Source: Whitmania pigra (taxonomy: Eukaryota > Annelida > Clitellata > Hirudinida > Haemopidae). From it: DNA of 64,000 nt. Positions 52,301 to 61,100 of the stretch are shown piece after piece. The notes below the pieces were generated by a model that worked only from the letters and a program-made list of their open reading frames with translations, had not been told where the DNA came from and ran no database searches. The position numbers and the translations under genes are program-made. The stretch lies in contig JAJTWR010000021.1 of assembly GCA_021613335.1 (NCBI GenBank), positions 2,996,001-3,060,000 on the forward strand. Reading direction: 5' to 3'. Each line of letters starts with the position of its first letter. Position 1 is the first letter of the stretch.

Positions 52301-53522
52301 TTATTTCGCATCTCAAAATTAACTAGTCCATCCAACCGATTTGTGTAACATCTGAATTTTATCGAATTTAGCCGACATCGAACACGCGCGTCGAAAGAGT
52401 CTGCTTTGTAAACCACAAAGATGAATGCTACGTTTTAAAAGTGGACGATGATACAACTGTAAAAGACGTTATCAAGCAGGTTCTTAAAAAATTAAATATT
52501 ATGTTTCCTTATTAAGATTTAGTATTTGTACTTAAAATTTGTTTGTTTTTTTAAATTTAGGTTTTAATTCAAGCTAAATCCACCGATCCTCACGACAACA
52601 ATTGTTACGGACTGATTGAAGAAGTTGCCATGAAAAACCTTGATCTCGATAAAACCTTTTTTGGCCCAGGAATGTGTCTCTTTCTTGACAACGACGAAAA
52701 AGTTCTCGCCGGGAGTCGATTCTTCAGAAAAACTAGCAGCAGATTTTTTATGAAAAAATACGAAAACTGGGTTAGGCAAAGGAGCGAATTTTTGTTTATG
52801 ACTTTAAAAAATTACTGAAATATTTTACTTTAGCAGGAACCGCAAAGCAGCAATGCGATGGGAAGCCAGCGATTTTCAATAACAAAACAAGAATGCTCTG
52901 ATGTAGCGATTTATTTTGATGACGATATAATATCAGATTTCAATACGCCTGAGCGAGTCAATGTCCAAGTCTTGTCGAGCAGCAGTTGTGTTCGTAATGT
53001 CATAGTGCAGGTCGTAGTTTTGGAGTCATTAAAAAAATAACTACATTTCTTTAAAATGTCATCGAAACAAGAAAATAAATAACTGAAATTTTTTTTAATA
53101 CCTAGAAATTTCTTGTTATTGAGCCCAAATCTATTAATGAGCTTTTTCAAAAACAGGTAATGAGTTGTCTGAATTGGCCGCCTGAAGACGCTTTGCTGTT
53201 TGCATTGTTCGAGGAGTGTCCGAGCGGTAGTTCCAGTCAGCAGCTGTCCTTCTTAATAAGGAAAAAATTGGACGACGACGACCCGATGCCTAAGGCCGGA
53301 AAATTCTTCCTTGCCAGGAGGCCAGCCGAAGATTTTCAGGTATGCACTGGCTATTCATTCAATCTCAGCTTCCAGAAGTAAAACGAAATTATCTTTTTGT
53401 ATTCATTTCAACAGAAGAAAAGCCCCAAGGACAGCCTCGTCAAAAGATTGTACTCCCAATTAACATCTAACTATCGTTCGCTAGAGCAACTAGTATTGAA
53501 AGCGAAATTGTTTAGAAAATGA
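22888..53522 (+). CDS. PLCE1-like: Giant phospholipase C epsilon-like gene, 45 exons
   Basis: The conceptual product is a PI-PLC of the epsilon class that hydrolyses PIP2 at the membrane downstream of Ras/Rap GTPases. Exon model: 22888-24279, 25361-25543, 29329-29401, 31801-31991, 34006-34894, 34960-35080, 35195-35360, 35475-35721, 35904-36055, 36163-38118, 38199-38270, 38373-38981, 39065-39220, 39304-39592, 39722-40113, 40200-40345, 40420-40663, 40766-40965, 41051-41188, 41261-42011, 42095-42226, 42369-43293, 43451-43647, 43859-43972, 44081-44188, 45620-45727, 45911-46027, 46179-46331, 46445-46529, 46955-47045, 47983-48322, 48461-48819, 48903-49057, 49361-49444, 49656-49805, 50387-50521, 50829-50983, 51129-51284, 51777-51879, 52013-52275, 52372-52479, 52561-52770, 52834-53010, 53106-53339, 53415-53522. 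Total 13,134 nt, 4,377 aa, every phase consistent. The start ATG follows an in-frame TGA at 22873. Known vertebrate PLC epsilon is about 2,300 aa; the extra N-terminus is ankyrin/armadillo/FERM-like. The alternative is two genes joined by readthrough, but no stop or new start separates them. Confidence 0.8.
25361..25543 (+). CDS. Exon 2: Ser-rich linker
   Basis: A 61-codon open exon flanked by a polypyrimidine-rich acceptor and a strong GTGAGT donor, phase 0 at both ends. It encodes a charged and Ser-rich segment ([20 protein letters not shown] is visible inside). It keeps the frame of exon 1 and joins in phase to the 73-nt exon at 29329. No domain recognised; probably a linker between the ankyrin and armadillo-like parts. 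Confidence 0.65.
26925..26999 (-). mobile_element. tRNA-derived SINE head, same family
   Basis: On the minus strand it reads GCGCCCGCATGGTCTAATGG with B-box GGATTTGAATCCC, closely matching the SINE at 8430. No acceptor stem can be closed at the 3' end, so this is not a tRNA gene. It lies in the intron between exons 2 and 3 of the PLC gene. The downstream sequence retains the family's CTAGCTATG motif. Confidence 0.6.
28318..28417. repeat. CAA microsatellite in PLC intron
   Basis: (CAA)n with CAG variants, then (TAA)n. Same intron as the 29094 tract. Confidence 0.95.
28690..28880 (+). mobile_element. SINE copy, GCGCTATATAAAT-tail family
   Basis: Contains a B-box-like GTGTTCGAAACCC at about 28764 followed by CGCCTTTGGAAAGGAGCGCT and ATATAAATGG. 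A second tail motif GGCGCTATACAAAT follows at 28858. Related copies are at 13890-13985 and, inverted, at 7205-7312. In an intron of the PLC gene. The family is recognised only from these internal matches. Confidence 0.5.
29094..29320. repeat. AAT/AAC compound microsatellite abutting exon 3
   Basis: (AAT)n, then (AAC)n with ACAAC slips, then (AAT)n, ending eight bases before the acceptor of the 73-nt exon at 29329. It replaces the polypyrimidine tract expected there. Confidence 0.95.
29329..36055 (+). CDS. Exons 3-9: armadillo-like helical region
   Basis: Exons 29329-29401, 31801-31991, 34006-34894, 34960-35080, 35195-35360, 35475-35721 and 35904-36055 encode residues about 526-1138. Short amphipathic helices in armadillo/HEAT-like series are visible: [20 protein letters not shown], then [20 protein letters not shown], then [60 protein letters not shown] and [21 protein letters not shown] Ser/Lys-rich disordered insert of roughly 250 residues lies inside the 34006 exon. 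All seven junctions keep frame. I do not recognise the family by name. Armadillo-like repeats normally form a right-handed solenoid for protein binding. The repeat call is from pattern only and needs a profile search. Confidence 0.6.
30697..30738. repeat. ATT microsatellite in PLC intron
   Basis: About 14 units of ATT. Nothing else recognised in the intron 29402-31800. Confidence 0.9.
31992..34005. other. PLC intron 4
   Basis: About 2 kb, AT-rich, with ATT/ATA-rich low complexity at 32010-32230 and GACGATG-type repeats at 32510-32610. No inserted gene recognised. Confidence 0.5.
36163..38270 (+). CDS. Exons 10-11: basic Ser-rich disordered region
   Basis: The 1,956-nt exon 36163-38118 plus 38199-38270 encode residues about 1139-1814. 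A hydrophobic helix ([20 protein letters not shown]) sits near the start. Then come about 450 residues rich in Ser, Arg and Lys with repeated basophilic kinase motifs ([39 protein letters not shown]). A structured segment follows near the end ([20 protein letters not shown], then [20 protein letters not shown]). The last segment may be the lead-in of the following FERM-like module. The exon is entered in phase 0 after TATGCAG, left at GTGAGT, and joined in phase 0 to the 38199 exon. The role is likely regulatory (phosphorylation, membrane contact by basic charge); this is inference. Confidence 0.65.
38373..39592 (+). CDS. Exons 12-14: FERM-like module
   Basis: Exons 38373-38981, 39065-39220 and 39304-39592 encode residues 1815-2165. 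[20 protein letters not shown] followed by ASIQ resembles the start of a FERM F2 lobe (helical, with the pattern C-x3-EA-x2-LA-x-IQ). A second block ([39 protein letters not shown]) followed by strands ending in an aromatic helix ([38 protein letters not shown]) has the look of a PH-like F3 lobe. A His/Gln-rich insert of about 40 residues interrupts F2. The module runs with no gap (phase-1 intron at 39593) into the RasGEF domain. FERM lobes bind membrane lipids, receptor tails or small GTPases. The assignment is from pattern recognition and is moderately secure. Confidence 0.6.
39722..40965 (+). CDS. Exons 15-18: RasGEF (CDC25) domain
   Basis: Residues about 2175-2490. Recognisable RasGEF landmarks in order: [19 protein letters not shown] (the helix following the N-terminal arm), [16 protein letters not shown] (core motif preceding the Ras switch-binding helices), [43 protein letters not shown], and [14 protein letters not shown]. 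This is the exchange-factor domain found N-terminal to the PH domain in PLC epsilon, where it acts on Rap1. A Ser/Lys-rich insert of about 50 residues (39960-40080) interrupts the domain. The gene has a single RasGEF; it lies between the FERM-like module and the PLC core and so ties the two halves into one reading frame. Confidence 0.88.
41051..43972 (+). CDS. Exons 19-24: PH-like and EF-hand region of PLC
   Basis: Residues about 2493-3245. Exon 41051-41188 begins with a Cys/His-containing segment ending in [19 protein letters not shown]. Exon 41261-42011 carries a PH-like fold ([19 protein letters not shown], then [15 protein letters not shown], then [20 protein letters not shown]). A long Ser/Lys-rich linker fills most of exon 42369-43293. 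Degenerate EF-hand helices follow ([20 protein letters not shown], then [20 protein letters not shown], then [20 protein letters not shown]). The EF region contains no convincing calcium-binding loop, as in other PLC epsilon proteins as far as I recall. The donor of the 43451 exon could be at 43648 or 43654; both keep frame. Confidence 0.82.
44081..46331 (+). CDS. Exons 25-28: PI-PLC X catalytic half
   Basis: Four short exons (44081-44188, 45620-45727, 45911-46027, 46179-46331), all phase 0, encode residues 3246-3407. The catalytic landmarks are present: [16 protein letters not shown] (first catalytic His and calcium-ligand Asn), [15 protein letters not shown] (calcium-ligand Glu and Asp), [11 protein letters not shown] (second catalytic His) and [20 protein letters not shown] (calcium-ligand Glu), then a lysine-rich close ([19 protein letters not shown]). 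All residues needed for the acid/base mechanism and calcium binding are kept, so the enzyme should be active. The common ENH after the last ligand Glu reads ENR here. The X half is directly followed by the acidic X-Y linker. Confidence 0.92.
44189..45619. other. Intron splitting the PI-PLC X domain
   Basis: 1.43 kb between the two halves of the X-domain core. Contains a (CAT/ACC)n run at 45448-45520 near its 3' end. No mobile element recognised. Confidence 0.5.
46445..50983 (+). CDS. Exons 29-37: X-Y linker and PI-PLC Y half
   Basis: Residues 3408-3925. The linker begins with a run of Asp/Glu (46485-46520), a feature that in PLCs autoinhibits the active site, followed by Ser-rich exons 47983-48322 and 48461-48819. 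The Y half starts at [20 protein letters not shown] (exon 48903-49057), continues through [14 protein letters not shown], then [20 protein letters not shown] and [20 protein letters not shown], and ends with [18 protein letters not shown]. The Arg-Ile-Asp-Ser-Ser segment supplies substrate contacts. Exon 49656-49805 appears to end at a GC donor (CACA|GCGAGT), which is the only way I found to join in phase to 50387 and match family spacing. Confidence 0.85.
47376..47500. repeat. AAT-CAT-ATT palindromic microsatellite
   Basis: (AAT)n at 47376-47411, (CAT)n core, then (ATT)n at 47453-47498. The outer tracts are complementary, so the locus can form a hairpin. It lies in the intron after the acidic linker exons of the PLC gene. 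Confidence 0.9.
49206..49320. repeat. AAT microsatellite within Y-domain intron
   Basis: (AAT)n about 110 bases filling most of the 303-bp intron between the exons ending 49057 and starting 49361. Confidence 0.9.
49856..49993. repeat. AAT/AAC microsatellite in the GC-AG intron
   Basis: (AAT)n with regular AAC interruptions, and a (CAT)n tract at 50235-50345 further down, both in the intron between exons ending 49805 and starting 50387. Confidence 0.9.
51129..51879 (+). CDS. Exons 38-39: C2 domain
   Basis: Exons 51129-51284 and 51777-51879, residues 3926-4011. Strands of a PLC C2 domain are visible: [20 protein letters not shown], then [19 protein letters not shown] and [20 protein letters not shown]. 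The W-N-E-x-F pattern followed by R-F-x-V-x-D is the usual second half of PLC C2. Segments upstream (exon 50829) supply the Y/C2 boundary. The domain packs against the catalytic barrel and helps membrane docking. The acceptor was chosen at ATTAG before codon CTG because the nearer CTCAG gives a stop in this phase. Confidence 0.83.
52013..53522 (+). CDS. Exons 40-45: tandem Ras-association domains and C-terminus
   Basis: Exon 52013-52275 is a Ser/Gln-rich linker. RA1 spans 52372-52770 ([20 protein letters not shown], then [20 protein letters not shown], then CYGLIEEV and [20 protein letters not shown]). RA2 spans about 52834-53339 ([20 protein letters not shown], then [20 protein letters not shown], then [20 protein letters not shown] and [11 protein letters not shown]). 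RA domains are ubiquitin-like folds; in PLC epsilon RA2 binds GTP-loaded Ras and Rap. The final exon adds a basic tail and stops with TGA at 53520-53522. An AATAAA at 53780-53785 is the likely polyadenylation signal. Confidence 0.87.
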
Positions 53523-53779
53523 TGAATCAACAATGTCGCTCTGTGTGAGAAGGGAGAGTCGCAAATTTGATTCGAGTAAGTCGTCACTTGGATCGCGAGG
53601 TTTCATGTCTTTTTTCCATCTATTTTGCTATGAGAGCACGACCAAACGTCGACCGCTTTCCGGATCGTGAATGGCCGAACAACTCCGCTTCATCTAGATT
53701 TTATAAAGTATTTTTGAGATAAAATATTTGTCTGTTGCGGTTTCTTAAGTGTCACTGTTTCTTACTCGAGCTATTACCG

Positions 53780-53785
53780 AATAAA
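53780..53785 (+). promoter_or_regulatory. Polyadenylation signal of the PLC gene
   Basis: AATAAA lies 258 bases after the stop codon, before the convergent TFAM gene. It is the first canonical signal downstream of the last coding exon. Confidence 0.5.
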
Positions 53786-53935
53786 GCGCTTCTTAAAGTT
53801 GTTTAGAGATGGAGGCTCCCAAATGTACTTATAAAAATGATATTTATAAAAAAAAAGAATAAGTCAGAAAAACTTCTTGGAAGCATTTCTTTAGACCTGA
53901 AATTCCTTAATGACATTCAGTAACCATACCTTTCT

Positions 53936-53941
53936 TTTATT
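53936..53941 (-). promoter_or_regulatory. Candidate TFAM polyadenylation signal
   Basis: TTTATT on the plus strand reads AATAAA on the minus strand, about 270 bases downstream of the TFAM stop. With the PLC signal at 53780 this places the two convergent 3' ends within about 150 bases of each other. Confidence 0.35.
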
Positions 53942-54210
53942 ATACACTGGCTAAGGTATTCGAAATGACACAGAATTAACGGAAACATTATGACTTGCAC
54001 CAACAAAAACCAGAAATTTGGTGGTTATTTCCACATTCGATGCTGGCTATTCTATCTTTTATATAAAAAGCCACAAAAAACTGTCCTTTTGGAAAATATT
54101 ATACGATCAAAACCGAAGAATTATGATAATGATTGGGCATTACTAGATCCATAAAAAAATCAATGACATTGGGCATAGATTCACTTTACAAGACATACAA
54201 ACAAATAATT

Positions 54211-57200
54211 TCACTTTTTCTTTTCAGTAGTTGTAGCATTGCCTTTGGGGGGTTTCTTGTCCTTGAGGGTTTGAGTTCCCGTGGTCTTGGTACGGGTTGG
54301 TTCCTTGTGTTCTGAAGTTTTGGAAGTACTGGTTTTTACAGCAGATGACTTCAAGCTCTTCACAGCAGGCTTTCTAACAGCAGTCTGAAGTTATAAAGGG
54401 AATAATCATGTCTCAATTACATTAATATAATTTCACAACAACATCATCAACCTAACCTAATCTAACACTAAACTTTCTATATCAAATGAAAAACACTGCA
54501 AATGAAATCCATTTTTACATCAAACAAAAGCATAGATGATCTAACCCTCTTGGTTCTCTTTAGGAAACTGAGTTTTGACTTGGAGAGCAGGTTTTCATGC
54601 CCTTCCAGAAGCATTCTACCCTCCCACTTGGCGAGCTCCTCTCGGTATTTCCTACTGTTCATCCTTGCTTCATCCACGTAAGGCTGGATGACAATGGTAA
54701 TGATGATGGAAACATGAATGAAATGGTTAAAGCATTTTGGCCATGATCAACTTACAGCAACTTTAAGAAGGCATTGCCTTGCAATTCAATGAATTCAGAA
54801 TGATGCATCATTAGGCAATGTCAAATGCAAATCAAATGATGTTTTTGATGACATTTAGTATAATTTAATAAGCCCATCATTCAACACAATCATTTAGTAC
54901 ATCAATCATTTAGTATGTCAATCAATTAGTACATAAATCACTTAGTATATCAATCATTTAGTGTGTCAATACACAATACCTGCTTGTCCTCTTCTGGCAT
55001 CTTCTTCCAGAAATCAGAGGCACCCTGGATATACATCTGAACAACATTTGAGGAATTAAAATTGCATAATATTCAAGTGATTGTGCTTTTTGTAACCTGA
55101 TTAATTCAATAATAGAAACATTTTAAAATTGGAAGGAACATCTTACAATTCAATAAGATGAAACTTCACGTTGAATAAAAACCCATGAAACTCTTACCTG
55201 CATATTAGCCTCACCCCTGTCGAGCATTTGCGATTTCACATACAGAAGGAAGGGATTGGTCCCGACAGGTCTCGGCCGCCCGAGACTCTTCCTCAGCTGA
55301 AACAGAGAGAATTTAATTCCAAGACCAGTCGAGATGATAATGTTATATTCCCTCTCAAAGAGATTCCTTTAAACCAAATCAGTTCAAGGCTCCCGATCAA
55401 TCACAAATACAGATCTTTCAATGGATTATTTGGATGTAATATGTATTTGTTCCATCGTGTTGTGCATGTCTCATTCTGCGATGGCGAAAGATTACGAAGA
55501 AAAAGTACGAAATTGAGATGAATCTTTGTCTTACAGCCTTGAGTTTACGATCTTTTCTTTTCTTTCTCCTCTCTTGTTTTTCATCTTCGATCTGTTGCTT
55601 CTGTTCAGGGGTGAGGCTTTTCAAGATTACTTCTTGTTCCTTCTTCAGTTCCTCTTTTTCTTTTTCGAATTTTTCTTGGTAGACCTAATTACGAGGTGTC
55701 AACATTCTATTATCAACATAAAACTCATTGAAACAGGACACAAAAAGTATGTTTATAATATGCAAATGCTTAAGGTTTTAGACAAACACACTGCATTTTT
55801 ATCATAGCTAAATGCAAAGGGTGCACATCAATGTTCCCTCTAAAGATGACAACTTTGTGTGCAAAATTTGAAGTCATGAGCTAAAATAACTGATCCAGCA
55901 AAATTTTTGAGCCACTTGAGTTACATAATTTTACAACAACTATTAAATAAAGGGGAAATTTCAGTATTTATATTTGGTACAAGCAGGGTAGCCAAAACAT
56001 CCAATTATGTGAGACATTCCACTGTTGTGACATCCTGAGAATATCTGTTAAAAATTGTACAAATTGTATGAATGAGTGGGTCTAATTCCTTCATAAGTGT
56101 AACTTCATCCAACATCAATCCTCAGATCTTCCCATCAAGTTAGGGGCAAACTGTTGAAGAACTGCAGCAATACTATTTTTTTAACAAGCTACACCATCTG
56201 ATATGAACATAGCCATCATGTTGAGATCTAAATCATTACATTTATAAAACTGCTTTACTTCTGCAACTGTGGCAGGACTGTCATTTGGTGCTAATTTAAT
56301 TATGCAAGCAAAACAGTTTTATAAGAACCTTCTTTTAAATTTCCAAATTTAATACAAATTATTAATATCTTGGAGACTGATATGTCAGTTGATTTGTTAA
56401 CTAAATTTATGCATTTGATAAACTCAAAGGAATAATTTTTACTTCTCCAACTCACAGCAAGTTTAACATATTTAGCAACATGATTGTATATTTCCTGAAC
56501 TGAGAGAATAGATGAGTTCAATTTCACAGCCAGTAAGACATTATAACTTAATATCTTTACTGCCTCAGAACACGACTTGTTTTCTGGGATAATTCAATTC
56601 TTTAACTTCTATTTTCCTGGGTTTCTAACTAGACAATTTGGCTACCCAAACCACATGGCATGGTAGTGTTGACTTGAGCATTACTCAGCCATTTTTTTTT
56701 AAATATCTTTTTATTTGGAGGAGCTCCAACAGGTTGAGTCTGTGTTCCAACATAGTAGCAGAACAGAATAAGATGATTAAATCATACGGAAACGGGAAAA
56801 CGACAAAGAAGTTTCAGAGAGCAAGTACTACCAATTTTGATGCACAATTGTAAAATTAACGAAAATAATTTTCAAAAATTGCGTACGACGGACACTAATC
56901 CATGCAGGGAAAAAGCAAGGTGTGCGAAAAAAATGACAAAATTTAAGTCGGGGCCAAAAGAACGCAGTTGCTTTTTTTTCCACTATAACAAGAGTCATCA
57001 AGTTTCCTTGCATCGTTAGACTCACAAAATCTGAGCCAGAATGTAAAAACTTGCTTAGCTTATAGGGAACTTTGGTGCGCACAATGTGATTTCAAGTAAA
57101 AAAAAATGTTTCTAAACCTTTTTCTCTTCCTCAGAGAGGCTCTTCCACATTCTTCCTGCAATTTTTGACACTTCTGACAATCTGATGCCTAGATATGAAT

Positions 57201-57582
57201 GAGCAATAAAAATTTTAAGTTTTCAAATAAAATTTGAAGCAGCAAAGCATTCAACTATTTCTAGATGCATACAATTACAGCAAGTGCCATATTCTAACAT
57301 TAGTTTGATTTTTTAAGAATCAATTCAAAACACATGTTTTCACAAGTAATCACTGATAGTAATAGTTTCGTCATCATCAGATTTACCATCAATTTATTAT
57401 CTACCTGGATTTGAATTGATTATTTCTAATCTTTTTTCCTCAGAAAATTGAATGAACGGTCCTTTGGCCTTTTTAATTATTGGTAAGTCTTTGTTTGTAG
57501 TACTTGTTACCAAACATCTCGTTAGAAATAATGAGCTTAATGGAGTCTGCTGGCTAAAAATTTCATGAAGTTGATAATTCAT
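54211..57582 (-). CDS. TFAM: Mitochondrial transcription factor A, seven exons
   Basis: Complete gene on the minus strand: 57405-57582, 57118-57188, 55535-55684, 55198-55296, 54980-55036, 54546-54683, 54211-54384; 867 nt, 288 aa, all GT-AG and in phase. The N-terminus (ATG at 57582) is Ser/Thr/Leu-rich with one Arg, compatible with a mitochondrial presequence. HMG box A: KKAKGPFIQFSEEKRLEIIN, then IRLSEVSKIAGRMWKSLSEE. A highly basic Lys/Glu/Arg linker (PEQKQQIEDEKQERRKKRKD) precedes HMG box B: GRPRPVGTNPFLLYVKSQML, then IQGASDFWKKMPEEDKQPYV. A Lys/Thr-rich C-terminal tail follows. Two HMG boxes, the basic linker and total length match TFAM, which bends and packages mtDNA and starts its transcription. 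A nuclear two-box HMGB is the alternative; the absence of an acidic tail argues against it. Confidence 0.85.
56090..56560 (-). pseudogene. Probable hAT-like transposase fragment in TFAM intron
   Basis: The minus strand reads YNHVAKYVKLAVSW, then a block ending NLKEGSYKTVLLA, then after a frameshift LNMMAMFISDGVAC and AAVLQQFAPNLMG. The order S-D-G...L-x-x-x-x-P-x-L-x-G recalls the central catalytic-Asp region of hAT elements. It lies within TFAM intron 2 and is broken by stops. Moderate to low confidence. Confidence 0.35.
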
Positions 57583-58103
57583 TTCACAACGAGTATTAAC
57601 ACGGGTTCAAGACTGTTTTATAAGCAAACTATTACGGGCTTTCAGAGCAAAATGGTGTACAAATTAAAAAAAATATATAAAAACCAAAACAACCTATATT
57701 GCTGACGAAAACATGCTGCACCGAAAGACCTACTAAAACTGGCTAATTGTCTCAAAGCCATCATGTTCGGTGCGGACGGGTCAAAGCAAGCGGGCTGTGA
57801 AACAGCAAAATACTTGGCCAATGTTTAAAATGAAGCAAGAAACCAAAACAAAATCTTTAAAAAATAGTAAATATTTGCAAAACGTTTTATATAAATTAAA
57901 AATGATTTAGTCTTAAATTATTAATTATTATTAACAAGGCTTTAAAAAAATTTGTTAAATCTTTAATCACGTCAAGGATAATCTTTTTATTTTTTTTTAA
58001 TAAAAAAACACAATTAATATAAATTTATAATATATAACATTAATAAAATGATCGTAGCCTTATAAGTAGGCAAAATCGTCTGCTCTGCTGGCCGCTGGAG
58101 AAA
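57583..58103. promoter_or_regulatory. Divergent TFAM/bestrophin intergenic region
   Basis: Only 521 bases separate the TFAM start codon (minus) from the bestrophin start codon (plus), so both promoters must lie here or in unseen upstream exons. The sequence is AT-rich with a more GC-containing block around 57710-57790. I could not identify a convincing TATA box or a named factor site. Confidence 0.4.
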
Positions 58104-61100
58104 ATGACGGTGCCGTACAATTCTTACATTCACACTGTTACTTTTGCCGGATTTCTTAATTTACTACTCAAGTGAGAATCATTAAATATAATTTAATTCC
58201 ACGAATCAAAGGTGACAACTTTAAATTGTTTTTAGATGGGAGGGCAGCGTCTACAAATTACTGTGGAGATCGATGTGCTTGTACGTCATGGCTTACACTG
58301 TGATAGCGCTCACGTACCATATGGCTTTAAATAAAGACTTCAAGATGTAAGTTGTTAAATCCGACAAGAAATGTCCGACATTTGCCAAGTTTAATGTACA
58401 GTTGGTAAAATGTTTAACAGAATGTTTGAAGTTCTCTTCGACTATTTTAACACTTTCCAAGAGAATATCCCAGTCTCATTCATTCTTGGGTTCTACGTCA
58501 GTTGCGTGGTTGGAAGATGGTGGGAACAGCTAAATTCCCTGCCTCACACCACTAGGTTAGCCCTCTTTGTTACAGCCCACATCAGGGGCAATGATGAAAG
58601 GACGCGACTGGTTAGAAGAACCATCATGAGATACGGATGTCTAGGATGCGTCTTGACTATGGTCACAATATGCATGCCAGCCAAAAAGAGATTTCCCTCT
58701 TACAGACACATGGTTAAAGCTGGTTAGTCGACTTTGAATCTCGTTGTAGGCCAGTAGCCTTATCCAACCTTACTAACCCAAACCATGATTCCAACCTCAT
58801 AACCCTAATCTTAACTTAAAACTTAACCTTGACCATAATCTTAACCCCAAGGGCGGATTTGGGTGGTTGGGGGTCCATGGCCCTCCACGTCATTTAGAAA
58901 ATATATAAAAAAAATTCGATAAATCTATTACAAAATAAAAATTAATAAAATATTAAAATTTAAAAAAAATGTATTTTAATTATTTTTTGTTAATTAATTA
59001 CCACTTTCGACGTAAATAGCTCCCTAAATCCGCCCACTGGTTTCAGTATGTGGCCTCCCCATCAAAGTGTTTTAGATCCGCCCTTGCTTATAACCCTAAA
59101 CCTTAAAAATTGTAAATTGATGAAATTTGCTCCCCGCGAACTGGCTTTTGCCTGTCAGTTTTCCGGAATTTTTTCCGCTCAAGAATGATTTCATTTTAAT
59201 GAAATTTTGATATATAAGATTAATTTAATTAACATTTTGATAAACTATTGTCATTAATATTTGATATATAAGATTTATTAACATTTTGATAAACTAATTC
59301 TCATTAATTATCAAAAATGTTATATGTCAACAAATCTTCAGGATTTTTGCTGAACTCTGAGAGAATAATTCTAGAGAGCATAATATCATATTATAATAAA
59401 TATTACGTTCCCTTCATCTGGGCAAGTACATTGGTTGCTCAGGCCAGGAAAGAAAATATGATAAAAGATGACTTTACGTTCCATTGCCTTCTGGACGTTA
59501 GTAGTAACAATTTATCCAGAGTAGGCAAAAAGATTTTAACATTTTAAATAGTTACATTGTTAATAATATTATTATAATAACAACGTTATTATTATACATA
59601 ATTATTATTATAAATTTTGTATAAATTTTGTTCTTTCGTATATTAATTCAGACATATTTGTACAATTTAAAAGTTAAAAGCTAAAGGGTTCCGATCATGG
59701 CGGACGCCGAAACTGGCTAATTAGCCCCGACAAATAAAGTTTTGTAACAAAAGTTACGGTGTTTAGTGAACGATTTTTGTTTAAAATGGAGAAGGATAGA
59801 AAGATTAGTTGAAAAATGTTATAGCAAGAAATGGGCTGTCGTATTCAATAGAGCATGTCTTTATGAAAATACATGTACCGTATTTTCATGAAATTAACAC
59901 GCAGACGAATTTAACACGCGGACGAATATAACACGCAATTTTTCCAAATTATTTAAAAAATCACTTATAAAACACGCAAACGATTATAACACGCAGCAAT
60001 AGACGCCTTTTTTGGCTAAAAAATTTAACATTTCAATTAAAATTATATATATTAAAATATTAAATTGAAGCAGTTTCTAATATATAAAACAATCAAATAT
60101 AAAAGTTGTCAAAAAAATCTTCTGTTGGCTGAGCGGCCGATGCTTGAAGTGATAAATACAGTGATATATAGATAGAAGTGCTCTTGATTGAAATATCAGT
60201 CCAAATCATCTTAGTCATGCAACGGACTATAATCAAATAAATAAATAGATTGAAATATCGACGTCGTTCAAAAAGTGGCTGATAAACGTAATTCGTACAC
60301 TGTTGCCTACAAGCTTCAAGTCATTTCTAGAGCAAAAGACAAAGGTAACAGAGCAGCTGCTCGGGAGTTCAACGTTAGTGAAGTGTCGGTTCTCGAATGG
60401 AGAAAGAAGGAATGCTTGCTTGAGAAACTGAACCTGAGAAAACGTGCATGCCTTGGCCAAAATGCGAAATGGCCAAAGTTAGAGTCTGATCTAAAGCTAT
60501 GGGTCTTGGAACAAAGGAAGAGATAGCTTTCGACATTCCCACTAGTGAAAGCATCTGGTGCCAGAACTGTGGCAATAACAAGTGGTCACGGACGGACATG
60601 TTTCACAGTCATACTTGGATGCTCTGCGGCTGGCACCAAGTCAAAACCAATATTGATTTTCAAGGGACAATGCGACAAATTTTCAGCATGAAGCTCTGGA
60701 TTCAGAAATGTTTTCAAAAGAGTGGATTCTTTTCAAAGAGCTCGCGGTTGGTCATGGATGCAATGACTGCTCATAAAGAGGAGTCAGTTAAGAAGATGCT
60801 CAACTTAAGCGGATGTCACATTGCAATCATCCCGGGTGGTCTATCATCCAAACTGCAACTACAAATCGTTGAGAAATTGACAGATCTGAGAGGGAGGAAT
60901 GGATGCAGAATGACACATACACTCACACACCGTCTGGACGAGACAGGAAGGCCTTGTATTCCGAGGTATGCACGTGGGTTGCACGAGCATGGGACGAAGT
61001 GTCTCCTGATGTCTAGAGGAAAGGAGTAAAGTGACCACCCGGACTTGGAACTAGCCTGCTATCCTGCAAGAGCCGAAAATGAATATGAAGACTGTTCGAC

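Noticed and set aside
54133..54315. Plus-strand 60-codon frame
   Set aside because: Antisense of the last TFAM exon.
55526..55807. Plus-strand open frame rich in Phe and Leu
   Set aside because: Antisense shadow of TFAM exon 3 (Lys/Glu-rich).
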